DNA of 64,000 nt from Auanema rhodensis (lineage: Eukaryota > Nematoda > Chromadorea > Rhabditida > Rhabditidae), in NCBI GenBank assembly GCA_964057225.1, contig OZ059900.1, positions 21,777,638-21,841,637 on the forward strand. The letters run 5' to 3'. The translations under genes were made by a program, and so were the position numbers. Below, piece by piece: positions 22,234 to 35,915 of this stretch; the first letter of the stretch is position 1; each line of letters opens with the position of its first letter. The notes beneath the pieces are model-generated. The model worked only from the letters and a program-made list of their open reading frames with translations, did not search any database and had not been told where the DNA came from.

Positions 22234-23601
22234 ACATGAAATCGTAAGTCAAAACCTTGTTTACAGCGAAATTTCCAAAAACTGGTTTTCCAGCATAATA
22301 AAATATTTCTCATGGGAAATACTGTGTTTTTGTATTTTTCTAGTGTTCAGCATGTAAAATGCTTCATTTTAGTATGTAACACGCTGAAATTCGTTGCATT
22401 TGACGACTCATATGAACAAAAATCGATTTAATCAATATTAGCCATAAGGGGCGTGCCCTCAGAATATGCTAATTTCCTTAATTTTCTAACCCCTGTTTTT
22501 TTGTCGTGAAAGTGGAACTAGACGTTGTACGAACAATTTTGAGCTAGGTTTCATTGACATTGCATGAGTTTGAACACATGAAATCGTAAGTCAAAACCTT
22601 GTTTACAGCGAAATTTCCAAAAACTGGTTTTCCAGCATAATAAAATATTTCTCATGGGAAATACTGTGTTTTTGTATTTTTCTAGTGTTCAGCATGTAAA
22701 ATGCTTCATTTTAGTATGTAACACGCTGAAATTCGTTGCATTTGACGACTCATATGAACAAAAATCGATTTAATCAATATTAGCCATAAGGGGCGTGCCC
22801 TCAGAATATGCTAATTTCCTTAATTTTCTAATCCCTGTTTTTTTGTCGTGAAAGTGGAACTAGTCGTTGTACGAACAATTTTGAGCTAGGTTTCATTGAC
22901 ATTGCATGAGTTTGAACACATGAAATCGTAAGTCAAAACCTTGTTTACAGCGAAATTTCCAAAAACTGGTTTTCCAGCATAATAAAATATTTCTCATGGG
23001 AAATACTGTGTTTTTGTATTTTTCTAGTGTTCAGCATGTAAAATGCTTCATTTTAGTATGTAACACGCTGAAATTCGTTGCATTTGACGACTCATATGAA
23101 CAAAAATCGATTTAATCAATATTAGCCATAAGGGGCGTGCCCTCAGAATATGCTAATTTCCTTAATTTTCTAACCCCTGTTTTTTTGTCGTGAAAGTGGA
23201 ACTAGTCGTTGTACGAACAATTTTGAGCTGGGTTTCATTGACATTGCATGAGTTTGAACACATGAAATCGTAAGTCAAAACCTTGTTTACAGCGAAATTT
23301 CCAAAAACTGGTTTTCCAGCATAATAAAATATTTCTCATGGGAAATACTGTGTTTTTGTATTTTTCTAGTGTTCAGCATGTAAAATGCTTTATTTTAGTA
23401 TGTAACACGCTGAAATTCGTTGCATTTGACGACTCATATGAACAAAAATCGATTTAATCAATATTAGCCATAAGGGGCGTGCCCTCAGAATATGCTAATT
23501 TCCTTAGTTTTCTAACCCCTGTTTTTTAGTCGTGAAAGTGGAACTAGACGTTGTACGAACAATTTTGAGCTAGGTTTCATTGACATTGCATGAGTTTGAA
23601 C
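22234..23601. repeat. Monomers m66-m69
   Basis: m66 is consensus-like. m67 has CTAATCCCTG and ACTAGTCG. m68 has ACTAGTCG and GAGCTGGG. m69 has GCTTTATTTT, CCTTAGTTT and the interrupted T tract. m68-m69 resemble the first two members of the GAGCTGGG / broken-T / ATTGTATTAAC module, but the third member is missing. Confidence 0.82.
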
Positions 23602-24627
23602 ACATGAAATCGTAAGTCAAAACCTTGTTTACAGCGAAATTTCCAAAAACTGGTTTTCCAGCATAATAAAATATTTCTCATGGGAAATACTATGTTTTTG
23701 TATTTTTCTAGTGTTCAGCATGTAAAATGCTTCATTTTAGTATGTAACACGCTGAAATTCGTTGCATTTGACGACTCATATGAACAAAAATCGATTTAAT
23801 CAATATTAGCCATAAGGGGCGTGCCCTCAGAATATGCTAATTTCCTTAATTTTCTAACCCCTGTTTTTTTGTCGTGAAAGTGGAACTAGACGTTGTAGGA
23901 ACAATTTTGAGCTAGGTTTCTTTGACATTGCATGAGTTTGAACACATGAAATCGTAAGTCAAAACCTTGTTTACAGCGAAATTTCCAAAAACTGGTTTTC
24001 CAGCATAATAAAATATTTCTCATGGGAAATACTGTGTTTTTGTATTTTTCTAGCGTTCAGCATGTAAAATGCTTCATTTTAGTATGTAACACGCTGAAAT
24101 TCGTTGCATTTGACGACTCATATGAACAAAAATCGATTTAATCAATATTAGCCATAAGGGGCGTGCCCTCAGAATATGCTAATTTCCTTAATTTTCTAAC
24201 CCCTGTTTTTTTGTCGTGAAAGTGGAACTAGACGTTGTAGGAACAATTTTGAGCTAGGTTTCATTGACATTGCATGAGTATGAACACATGAAATCGTAAG
24301 TCAAAACCTTGTTTACAGCGAAATTTCCAAAAACTGGTTTTCCAGCATAATAAAATATTTCTCATGGGAAATACTGTGTTTTTGTATTTTTCTAGCGTTC
24401 AGCATGTAAAATGCTTCATTTTAGTATGTAACACGCTGAAATTCGTTGCATTTGACGACTCATATGAACAAAAATCGATTTAATCAATATTAGCCATAAA
24501 GGGCGTGCCCTCAGAATATGCTAATTTCCTTAATTTTCTAACCCCTGTTTTTTTGTCGTGAAAGTGGAACTAGACGTTGTACGAACAATTTTGAGCTAGG
24601 TTTCATTGACATTGCATGAGTTTGAAC
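23602..24627. repeat. 3-mer unit, copy 1 (m70-m72)
   Basis: Ordered markers: m70 GTAGG with TTTCTTTGAC; m71 CTAGCGTTC with GTAGG; m72 CTAGCGTTC with A215. They repeat at +1,026 bp. m70 additionally has ACTATG where its partner has GCTTTATTTT, and m71 ends with GAGTATGAAC. Confidence 0.87.
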
Positions 24628-25653
24628 ACATGAAATCGTAAGTCAAAACCTTGTTTACAGCGAAATTTCCAAAAACTGGTTTTCCAGCATAATAAAATAT
24701 TTCTCATGGGAAATACTGTGTTTTTGTATTTTTCTAGTGTTCAGCATGTAAAATGCTTTATTTTAGTATGTAACACGCTGAAATTCGTTGCATTTGACGA
24801 CTCATATGAACAAAAATCGATTTAATCAATATTAGCCATAAGGGGCGTGCCCTCAGAATATGCTAATTTCCTTAATTTTCTAACCCCTGTTTTTTTGTCG
24901 TGAAAGTGGAACTAGACGTTGTAGGAACAATTTTGAGCTAGGTTTCTTTGACATTGCATGAGTTTGAACACATGAAATCGTAAGTCAAAACCTTGTTTAC
25001 AGCGAAATTTCCAAAAACTGGTTTTCCAGCATAATAAAATATTTCTCATGGGAAATACTGTGTTTTTGTATTTTTCTAGCGTTCAGCATGTAAAATGCTT
25101 CATTTTAGTATGTAACACGCTGAAATTCGTTGCATTTGACGACTCATATGAACAAAAATCGATTTAATCAATATTAGCCATAAGGGGCGTGCCCTCAGAA
25201 TATGCTAATTTCCTTAATTTTCTAACCCCTGTTTTTTTGTCGTGAAAGTGGAACTAGACGTTGTAGGAACAATTTTGAGCTAGGTTTCATTGACATTGCA
25301 TGAGTTTGAACACATGAAATCGTAAGTCAAAACCTTGTTTACAGCGAAATTTCCAAAAACTGGTTTTCCAGCATAATAAAATATTTCTCATGGGAAATAC
25401 TGTGTTTTTGTATTTTTCTAGCGTTCAGCATGTAAAATGCTTCATTTTAGTATGTAACACGCTGAAATTCGTTGCATTTGACGACTCATATGAACAAAAA
25501 TCGATTTAATCAATATTAGCCATAAAGGGCGTGCCCTCAGAATATGCTAATTTCCTTAATTTTCTAACCCCTGTTTTTTTGTCGTGAAAGTGGAACTAGA
25601 CGTTGTACGAACAATTTTGAGCTAGGTTTCATTGACATTGCATGAGTTTGAAC
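24628..25653. repeat. 3-mer unit, copy 2 (m73-m75)
   Basis: Repeats m70-m72 at +1,026 bp, with TTTCTTTGAC at 24943-24952 as the private marker. The GCTTTATTTT in m73 matches m69 (4 monomers upstream), so m73 may be a mosaic of m69 and m70 sequence. Confidence 0.85.
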
Positions 25654-26337
25654 ACATGAAATCGTAAGTCAAAACCTTGTTTACAGCGAAATTTCCAAAA
25701 ACTGGTTTTCCAGCATAATAAAATATTTCTCATGGGAAATACTGTGTTTTTGTATTTTTCTAGTGTTCAGCATGTAAAATGCTTCATTTTAGTATGTAAC
25801 ACGCTGAAATTCGTTGCATTTGACGACTCATATGAACAAAAATCGATTTAATCAATATTAGCCATAAGGGGCGTGCCCTCAGAATATGCTAATTTCCTTA
25901 ATTTTCTAACCCCTGTTTTTTTGTCGTGAAAGTGGAACTAGACGTTGTACGAACAATTTTGAGCTAGGTTTCATTGACATTGCATGAGTTTGAACACATG
26001 AAATCGTAAGTCAAAACCTTGTTTACAGCGAAATTTCCAAAAACTGGTTTTCCAGCATAATAAAATATTTCTCATGGGAAATACTATGTTTTTGTATTTT
26101 TCTAGTGTTCAGCATACAAAATGCTTCATTTTAGTATGTAACACGCTGAAATTCGTTGCATTTGACGACTCATATGAACAAAAATCGATTTAATCAATAT
26201 TAGCCATAAGGGGCGTGCCCTCAGAATATGCTAATTTCCTTAATTTTCTAACCCCTGTTTTTTTGTCGTGAAAGTGGAACTAGACGTTGTAGGAACAATT
26301 TTGAGCTAGGTTTCATTGACATTGCATGAGTTTGAAC
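25654..26337. repeat. Monomers m76-m77
   Basis: m76 is consensus-like. m77 carries ACTATG, CATACAAAATG and GTAGG and is the first half of module locus 2, exactly 18 monomers (6,156 bp) after m59. Confidence 0.85.
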
Positions 26338-27021
26338 ACATGAAATCGTAAGTCAAAACCTTGTTTACAGCGAAATTTCCAAAAACTGGTTTTCCAGCAT
26401 AATAAAATATTTCTCATGGGTAATACTGTGTTTTTGTATTTTTCTAGCGTTCAGCATGTAAAATGCTTCATTTTAGTATGTAACATGCTGAAATTCGTTG
26501 CATTTGACGACTCATATGAACAAAAATCGATTTAATCAATATTAGCCATAAAGGGCGTGCTCTCAGAATATGCTAATTTCCTTAATTTTCTAACCCCTGT
26601 TTTTTTGTCGTGAAAGTGGAACTAGACGTTGTACGAACAATTTTGAGCTAGGTTTCATTGACATTGCATGAGTTTGAACACATGAAATCGTAAGTCAAAA
26701 CCTTGTTTACAGCGAAATTTCCAAAAACTGGTTTTCCAGCATAATAAAATATTTCTCATGGGAAATACTGTGTTTTTGTATTTTTCTAGCGTTCAGCATG
26801 TAAAATGCTTCATTTTAGTATGTGACACGCTGAAATTCGTTGCATTTGACGACTCATATGAACAAAAATCGATTTAATCAATATTAGCCATAAGGGGCGT
26901 GCCCTCAGAATATGCTAATTTCCTTAATTTTCTAACCCCTGTTTTTTTGTCGTGAAAGTGGAACTAGACGTTGTAGGAACAATTTTGAGCTAGGTTTCAT
27001 TGACATTGCATGAGTTTGAAC
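26338..27021. repeat. 2-mer tandem unit, copy 1 (m78-m79)
   Basis: m78 has GGGTAATAC, CTAGCGTTC, AACATGCTG, A215 and GTGCTCTC. m79 has CTAGCGTTC and GTATGTGACAC. The pair is repeated directly at +684 bp. m79 ends in GTAGG whereas its copy m81 ends in GTACG. Confidence 0.88.
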
Positions 27022-27705
27022 ACATGAAATCGTAAGTCAAAACCTTGTTTACAGCGAAATTTCCAAAAACTGGTTTTCCAGCATAATAAAATATTTCTCA
27101 TGGGTAATACTGTGTTTTTGTATTTTTCTAGCGTTCAGCATGTAAAATGCTTCATTTTAGTATGTAACATGCTGAAATTCGTTGCATTTGACGACTCATA
27201 TGAACAAAAATCGATTTAATCAATATTAGCCATAAAGGGCGTGCTCTCAGAATATGCTAATTTCCTTAATTTTCTAACCCCTGTTTTTTTGTCGTGAAAG
27301 TGGAACTAGACGTTGTACGAACAATTTTGAGCTAGGTTTCATTGACATTGCATGAGTTTGAACACATGAAATCGTAAGTCAAAACCTTGTTTACAGCGAA
27401 ATTTCCAAAAACTGGTTTTCCAGCATAATAAAATATTTCTCATGGGAAATACTGTGTTTTTGTATTTTTCTAGCGTTCAGCATGTAAAATGCTTCATTTT
27501 AGTATGTGACACGCTGAAATTCGTTGCATTTGACGACTCATATGAACAAAAATCGATTTAATCAATATTAGCCATAAGGGGCGTGCCCTCAGAATATGCT
27601 AATTTCCTTAATTTTCTAACCCCTGTTTTTTTGTCGTGAAAGTGGAACTAGACGTTGTACGAACAATTTTGAGCTAGGTTTCATTGACATTGCATGAGTT
27701 TGAAC
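27022..27705. repeat. 2-mer tandem unit, copy 2 (m80-m81)
   Basis: Direct repeat of 26338-27021 at two-monomer spacing, matching every diagnostic base except GTACG at the end of m81. Confidence 0.88.
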
Positions 27706-29073
27706 ACATGAAATCGTAAGTCAAAACCTTGTTTACAGCGAAATTTCCAAAAACTGGTTTTCCAGCATAATAAAATATTTCTCATGGGAAATACTGTGTT
27801 TTTGTATTTTTCTAGTGTTCAGCATGTAAAATGCTTCATTTTAGTATGTAACACGCTGAAATTCGTTGCATTTGACGACTCATATGAACAAAAATCGATT
27901 TAATCAATATTAGCCACAAGGGGCGTGCCCTCAGAATATGCTAATTTCCTTAATTTTCTAACCCCTGTTTTTTTGTCGTGAAAGTGGAACTAGACGTTGT
28001 AGGAACAATTTTGAGCTAGGTTTCATTGACATTGCATGAGTTTGAACACATGAAATCGTAAGTCAAAACCTTGTTTACAGCGAAATTTCCAAAAACTGGT
28101 TTTCCAGCATAATAAAATATTTCTCATGGGAAATACTGTGTTTTTGTATTTTTCTAGCGTTCAGCATGTAAAATGCTTCATTTTAGTATGTAACACGCTG
28201 AAATTCGTTGCATTTGACGACTCATATGAACAAAAATCGATTTAATCAATATTAGCCATAAAGGGCGTGCCCTCAGAATATGCTAATTTCCTTAATTTTC
28301 TAACCCCTGTTTTTTTGTCGTGAAAGTGGAACTAGACGTTGTACGAACAATTTTGAGCTAGGTTTCATTGACATTGCATGAGTTTGAACACATGAAATCG
28401 TAAGTCAAAACCTTGTTTACAGCGAAATTTCCAAAAACTGGTTTTCCAGCATAATAAAATATTTCTCATGGGAAATACTATGTTTTTGTATTTTTCTAGT
28501 GTTCAGCATACAAAATGCTTCATTTTAGTATGTAACACGCTGAAATTCGTTGCATTTGACGACTCATATGAACAAAAATCGATTTAATCAATATTAGCCA
28601 TAAGGGGCGTGCCCTCAGAATATGCTAATTTCCTTAATTTTCTAACCCCTGTTTTTTTGTCGTGAAAGTGGAACTAGACGTTGTAGGAACAATTTTGAGC
28701 TAGGTTTCATTGACATTGCATGAGTTTGAACACATGAAATCGTAAGTCAAAACCTTGTTTACAGCGAAATTTCCAAAAACTGGTTTTCCAGCATAATAAA
28801 ATATTTCTCATGGGTAATACTGTGTTTTTGTATTTTTCTAGCGTTCAGCATGTAAAATGCTTCATTTTAGTATGTAACACGCTGAAATTCGTTGCATTTG
28901 ACGACTCATATGAACAAAAATCGATTTAATCAATATTAGCCATAAAGGGCGTGCTCTCAGAATATGCTAATTTCCTTAATTTTCTAACCCCTGTTTTTTT
29001 GTCGTGAAAGTGGAACTAGACGTTGTACGAACAATTTTGAGCTAGGTTTCATTGACATTGCATGAGTTTGAAC
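27706..29073. repeat. Monomers m82-m85, including module locus 3
   Basis: m82 has GCCACAAGG and GTAGG. m83 has CTAGCGTTC with A215. m84-m85 are the CATAC / GTGCTCTC pair, seven monomers after m77-m78. In m85 AACATGCTG has returned to AACACGCTG, separating that change from the rest of the haplotype. Confidence 0.85.
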
Positions 29074-32000
29074 ACATGAAATCGTAAGTCAAAACCTTGT
29101 TTACAGCGAAATTTCCAAAAACTGGTTTTCCAGCATAATAAAATATTTCTCATGGGAAATACTGTGTTTTTGTATTTTTCTAGTGTTCAGCATGTAAAAT
29201 GCTTCATTTTAGTATGTAACACGCTGAAATTCGTTGCATTTGACGACTCATATGAACAAAAATCGATTTAATCAATATTAGCCATAAGGGGCGTGCCCTC
29301 AGAATATGCTAATTTCCTTAATTTTCTAACCCCTGTTTTTTTGTCGTGAAAGTGGAACTAGACGTTGTACGAACAATTTTGAGCTAGGTTTCATTGACAT
29401 TGCATGAGTTTGAACACATGAAATCGTAAGTCAAAACCTTGTTTACAGCGAAATTTCCAAAAACTGGTTTTCCAGCATAATAAAATATTTCTCATGGGAA
29501 ATACTGTGTTTTTGTATTTTTCTAGTGTTCAGCATGTAAAATGCTTCATTTTAGTATGTAACACGCTGAAATTCGTTGCATTTGACGACTCATATGAACA
29601 AAAATCGATTTAATCAATATTAGCCATAAGGGGCGTGCCCTCAGAATATGCTAATTTCCTTAATTTTCTAACCCCTGTTTTTTTGTCGTGAAAGTGGAAC
29701 TAGACGTTGTACGAACAATTTTGAGCTAGGTTTCATTGACATTGCATGAGTTTGAACACATGAAATCGTAAGTCAAAACCTTGTTTACAGCGAAATTTCC
29801 AAAAACTGGTTTTCCAGCATAATAAAATATTTCTCATGGGTATTACTGTGTTTTTGTATTTTTCTAGTGTTCAGCATGTAAAATGCTTCATTTTAGTATG
29901 TAACACGCTGAAATTCGTTGCATTTGACGACTCATATGAACAAAAATCGATTTAATCAATATTAGCCATAAGGGGCGTGCCCTCAGAATATGCTAATTTC
30001 CTTAATTTTCTAACCCCTGTTTTTTTGTCGTGAAAGTGGAACTAGACGTTGTACGAACAATTTTGAGCTAGGTTTCATTGACATTGCATGAGTTTGAACA
30101 CATGAAATCGTAAGTCAAAACCTTGTTTACAGCGAAATTTCCAAAAACTGGTTTTCCAGCATAATAAAATATTTCTCATGGGAAATACTGTGTTTTTGTA
30201 TTTTTCTAGTGTTCAGCATGTGAAATGCTTCATTTTAGTATGTAACACGCTGAAATTCGTTGCATTTGACGACTCATATGAACAAAAATCGATTTAATCA
30301 ATATTAGCCATAAAGGGCGTGCCCTCAGAATATGCTAATTTCCTTAATTTTCTAACCCCTGTTTTTTTGTCGTGAAAGTGGAACTAGACGTTGTAGGAAC
30401 AATTTTGAGCTAGGTTTCATTGACATTGCATGAGTTTGAACACATGAAATCGTAAGTCAAAACCTTGTTTACAGCGAAATTTCCAAAAACTGGTTTTCCA
30501 GCATAATAAAATATTTCTCATGGGAAATACTGTGTTTTTGTATTTTTCTAGTGTTCAGCATGTAAAATGCTTCATTTTAGTATGTAACACGCTGAAATTC
30601 GTTGCATTTGACGACTCATATGAACAAAAATCGATTTAATCAATATTAGCCATAAGGGGCGTGCCCTCAGAATATGCTAATTTCCTTAATTTTCTAACCC
30701 CTGTTTTTTTGTCGTGAAAGTGGAACTAGACGTTGTAGGAACAATTTTGAGCTAGGTTTCATTGACATTGCATGAGTTTGAACACATGAAATCGTAAGTC
30801 AAAACCTTGTTTACAGCGAAATTTCCAAAAACTGGTTTTCCAGCATAATAAAATATTTCTCATGGGAAATACTGTGTTTTTGTATTTTTCTAGTGTTCAG
30901 CATGTAAAATGCTTCATTTTAGTATGTAACACGCTGAAATTCGTTGCATTTGACGACTCATATGAACAAAAATCGATTTAATCAATATTAGCCATAAGGG
31001 GCGTGCCCTCAGAATATGCTAATTTCCTTAATTTTCTAACCCCTGTTTTTTTGTCGTGAAAGTGGAACTAGACGTTGTAGGAACAATTTTGAGCTAGGTT
31101 TCATTGACATTGCATGAGTTTGAACACATGAAATCGTAAGTCAAAACCTTGTTTACAGCGAAATTTTCAAAAACTGGTTTTCCAGCATAATAAAATATTT
31201 CTCATGGGAAATACTGTGTTTTTGTATTTTTCTAGTGTTCAGCATGTAAAATGCTTCATTTTAGTATATAACACGCTGAAATTCGTTGCATTTGACGACT
31301 CATATGAACAAAAATCGATTTAATCAATATTAGCCATAAAGGGCGTGCCCTCAGAATATGCTAATTTCCTTAATTTTCTAACCCCTGTTTTTTTGTCGTG
31401 AAAGTGGAACTAGACGTTGTAGGAACAATTTTGAGCTAGGTTTCATTGACATTGCATGAGTTTGAACACATGAAATCGTAAGTCAAAACCTTGTTTACAG
31501 CGAAATTTCCAAAAACTGGTTTTCCAGCATAATAAAATATTTCTCATGGGAAATACTGTGTTTTTGTATTTTTCTAGCGTTCAGCATGTAAAATGCTTCA
31601 TTTTAGTATGTAACACGCTGAAATTCGTTGCATTTGACGACTCATATGAACAAAAATCGATTTAATCAATATTAGCCATAAAGGGCGTGCCCTCAGAATA
31701 TGCTAATTTCCTTAATTTTCTAACCCCTGTTTTTTTGTCGTGAAAGTGGAACTAGACGTTGTACGAACAATTTTGAGCTAGGTTTCATTGACATTGCATG
31801 AGTTTGAACACATGAAATCGTAAGTCAAAACCTTGTTTACAGCGAAATTTCCAAAAACTGGTTTTCCAGCATAATAAAATATTTCTCATGGGAAATACTG
31901 TGTTTTTGTATTTTTCTAGTGTTCAGCATGTAAAATGCTTCATTTTAGTATGTAACACGCTGAAATTCGTTGCATTTGACGACTCATATGAACAAAAATC

Positions 32001-33177
32001 GATTTAATCAATATTAGCCATAAGGGGCGTGCCCTCAGAATATGCTAATTTCCTTAATTTTCTAACCCCTGTTTTTTTGTCGTGAAAGTGGAACTAGACG
32101 TTGTACGAACAATTTTGAGCTAGGTTTCATTGACATTGCATGAGTTTGAACACATGAAATCGTAAGTCAAAACCTTGTTTACAGCGAAATTTCCAAAAAC
32201 TGGTTTTCCAGCATAATAAAATATTTCTCATGGGAAATACTGTGTTTTTGTATTTTTCTAGTGTTCAGCATGTAAAATGCTTCATTTTAGTATGTAACAC
32301 GCTGAAATTCGTTGCATTTGACGACTCATATAAACAAAAATCGATTTAATCAATATTAGCCATAAGGGGCGTGCCCTCAGAATATGCTAATTTCCTTAAT
32401 TTTCTAACCCCTGTTTTTTTGTCGTGAAAGTGGAACTAGACGTTGTACGAACAATTTTGAGCTAGGTTTCATTGACATTGCATGAGTTTGAACACATGAA
32501 ATCGTAAGTCAAAACCTTGTTTACAGCGAAATTTCCAAAAACTGGTTTTCCAGCATAATAAAATATTTCTCATGGGAAATACTGTGTTTTTGTATTTTTC
32601 TAGTGTTCAGCATGTAAAATGCTTCATTTTAGTATGTAACACGCTGAAATTCGTTGCATTTGACGACTCATATGAACAAAAATCGATTTAATCAATATTA
32701 GCCATAAGGGGCGTGCCCTCAGAATATGCTAATTTCCTTAATTTTCTAACCCCTGTTTTTTTGTCGTGAAAGTGGAACTAGACGTTGTACGAACAATTTT
32801 GAGCTGGGTTTCATTGACATTGCATGAGTTTGAACACATGAAATCGTAAGTCAAAACCTTGTTTACAGCGAAATTTCCAAAAACTGGTTTTCCAGCATAA
32901 TAAAATATTTCTCATGGGAAATACTGTGTTTTTGTATTTTTCTAGTGTTCAGCATGTAAAATGCTTCATTTTAGTAAGTAACACGCTGAAATTCGTTGCA
33001 TTTGACGACTCATATGAACAAAAATCGATTTAATCAATATTAGCCATAAGGGGCGTGCCCTCAGAATATGCTAATTTCCTTAATTTTCTAACCCCTGTTT
33101 TTTTGTCGTGAAAGTGGAACTAGACGTTGTACGAACAATTTTGAGCTAGGTTTCATTGACATTGCATGAGTTTGAAC
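29074..33177. repeat. Monomers m86-m97, mostly consensus-like
   Basis: Twelve monomers with few markers: GGGTATTAC in m88; CATGTGAAATG with A215 and GTAGG in m89; GTAGG in m90-m92; AATTTTCAAA with TAGTATATAAC in m92; CTAGCGTTC in m93; CATATAAAC in m95, which destroys the CATATG site; GAGCTGGG in m96; TAGTAAGTAAC in m97. No clear internal higher-order repeat is visible. Confidence 0.82.
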
Positions 33178-34203
33178 ACATGAAATCGTAAGTCAAAACC
33201 TTGTTTACAGCGAAATTTCCAAAAACTGGTTTTCCAGCATAATAAAATATTTCTCATGGGAAATACTGTGTTTTTGTATTTTTCTAGTGTTCAGCATGTA
33301 AAATGCTTCATTTTAGTATGTAACACGCTGAAATTCGTTGCATTTGACGACTCATATGAACAAAAATCGATTTAATCAATATTAGCCATAAGGGGCGTGC
33401 CCTCAGAATATGCTAATTTCCTTAATTTTCTAACCCCTGTTTTTTTGTCGTGAAAGTGGAACTAGACGTTGTACGAACAATTTTGAGCTGGGTTTCATTG
33501 ACATTGCATGAGTTTGAACACATGAAATCGTAAGTCAAAACCTTGTTTACAGCGAAATTTCCAAAAACTGGTTTTCCAGCATAATAAAATATTTCTCATG
33601 GGAAATACTGTGTTTTTGTATTTTTATAGTGTTCAGCATGTAAAATGCTTCATTTTAGTATGTAACACGCTGAAATTCGTTGCATTTGACGACTCATATG
33701 AACAAAAATCGATTTAATCAATATTAGCCATAAGGGGCGTGCCCTCAGAATATGCTAATTTCCTTAATTTTCTAACCCCTGTTTTTTAGTCGTGAAAGTG
33801 GAACTAGACGTTGTACGAACAATTTTGAGCTAGGTTTCATTGACATTGCATGAGTTTGAACACATGAAATCGTAAGTCAAAACCTTGTTTACAGCGAAAT
33901 TTCCAAAAACTGGTTTTCCAGCATAATAAAATATTTCTCATGGGAAATACTGTGTTTTTGTATTTTTCTAGTGTTCAGCATGTAAAATGCTTCATTTTAG
34001 TATGTAACACGCTGAAATTCGTTGCATTTGACGACTCATATGAACAAAAATCGATTTAATCAATATTAGCCATAAAGGGCGTGCCCTCAGAATATGCTAA
34101 TTTCCTTAATTTTCTAACCCCTGTTTTTTTGTCGTGAAAGTGGAACTAGACATTGTATTAACAATTTTGAGCTAGGTTTCATTGACATTGCATGAGTTTG
34201 AAC
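33178..34203. repeat. 3-mer unit, copy 1 (m98-m100)
   Basis: GAGCTGGG (m98), interrupted T tract TTTTTTAGTCG (m99), then A215 with ATTGTATTAAC (m100). Repeated at +1,026 bp. The same ordered triple is present in m28-m30 and m45-m47, there with TCCTG in the third member. m99 has a private TTTTTATAGTG. Confidence 0.9.
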
Positions 34204-35229
34204 ACATGAAATCGTAAGTCAAAACCTTGTTTACAGCGAAATTTCCAAAAACTGGTTTTCCAGCATAATAAAATATTTCTCATGGGAAATACTGTGTTTT
34301 TGTATTTTTCTAGTGTTCAGCATGTAAAATGCTTCATTTTAGTATGTAACACGCTGAAATTCGTTGCATTTGACGACTCATATGAACAAAAATCGATTTA
34401 ATCAATATTAGCCATAAGGGGCGTGCCCTCAGAATATGCTAATTTCCTTAATTTTCTAACCCCTGTTTTTTTGTCGTGAAAGTGGAACTAGACGTTGTAC
34501 GAACAATTTTGAGCTGGGTTTCATTGACATTGCATGAGTTTGAACACATGAAATCGTAAGTCAAAACCTTGTTTACAGCGAAATTTCCAAAAACTGGTTT
34601 TCCAGCATAATAAAATATTTCTCATGGGAAATACTGTGTTTTTGTATTTTTCTAGTGTTCAGCATGTAAAATGCTTCATTTTAGTATGTAACACGCTGAA
34701 ATTCGTTGCATTTGACGACTCATATGAACAAAAATCGATTTAATCAATATTAGCCATAAGGGGCGTGCCCTCAGAATATGCTAATTTCCTTAATTTTCTA
34801 ACCCCTGTTTTTTAGTCGTGAAAGTGGAACTAGACGTTGTACGAACAATTTTGAGCTAGGTTTCATTGACATTGCATGAGTTTGAACACATGAAATCGTA
34901 AGTCAAAACCTTGTTTACAGCGAAATTTCCAAAAACTGGTTTTCCAGCATAATAAAATATTTCTCATGGGAAATACTGTGTTTTTGTATTTTTCTAGTGT
35001 TCAGCATGTAAAATGCTTCATTTTAGTATGTAACACGCTGAAATTCGTTGCATTTGACGACTCATATGAACAAAAATCGATTTAATCAATATTAGCCATA
35101 AAGGGCGTGCCCTCAGAATATGCTAATTTCCTTAATTTTCTAACCCCTGTTTTTTTGTCGTGAAAGTGGAACTAGACATTGTATTAACAATTTTGAGCTA
35201 GGTTTCATTGACATTGCATGAGTTTGAAC
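34204..35229. repeat. 3-mer unit, copy 2 (m101-m103)
   Basis: Repeats m98-m100 marker by marker at +1,026 bp, without the private TTTTTATAGTG of m99. Confidence 0.9.
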
Positions 35230-35915
35230 ACATGAAATCGTAAGTCAAAACCTTGTTTACAGCGAAATTTCCAAAAACTGGTTTTCCAGCATAATAAAAT
35301 ATTTCTCATGGGTATTACTGTGTTTTTGTATTTTTCTAGTGTTCAGCATGTAAAATGCTTCATTTTAGTATGTAACACGCTGAAATTCGTTGCATTTGAC
35401 GACTCATATGAACAAAAATCGATTTAATCAATATTAGCCATAAGGGGGCGTGCCCTCAGAATATGCTAATTTCCTTAATTTTCTAACCCCTGTTTTTTTG
35501 TCGTGAAAGTGGAACTAGACGTTGTACGAACAATTTTGAGCTAGGTTTCATTGACATTGCATGAGTTTGAACACATGAAATCGTAAGTCAAAACCTTGTT
35601 TACAGCGAAATTTCCAAAAACTGGTTTTCCAGCATAATAAAATATTTCTCATGGGAAATACTGTGTTTTTGTATTTTTCTAGTGTTCAGCATGTAAAATG
35701 CTTCATTTTAGTATGTAACACGCTGAAATTCGTTGCATTTGACGACTCATATGAACAAAAATCGATTTAATCAATATTAGCCATAAGGGGCGTGCCCTCA
35801 GAATATGCTAATTTCCTTAATTTTCTAACCCCTGTTTTTTTGTCGTGAAAGTGGAACCAGACGTTGTACGAACAATTTTGAGCTAGGTGTTCATTGACAT
35901 TGCATGAGTTTGAAC
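35230..35915. repeat. Adjacent 343-bp monomers m104-m105
   Basis: m104 has GGGTATTAC and a fifth G in the G run. m105 has CCAGACG and AGGTGTTCATT, an inserted G near its end. Two adjacent length variants of different origin put the junction of two lineages here. Confidence 0.9.
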
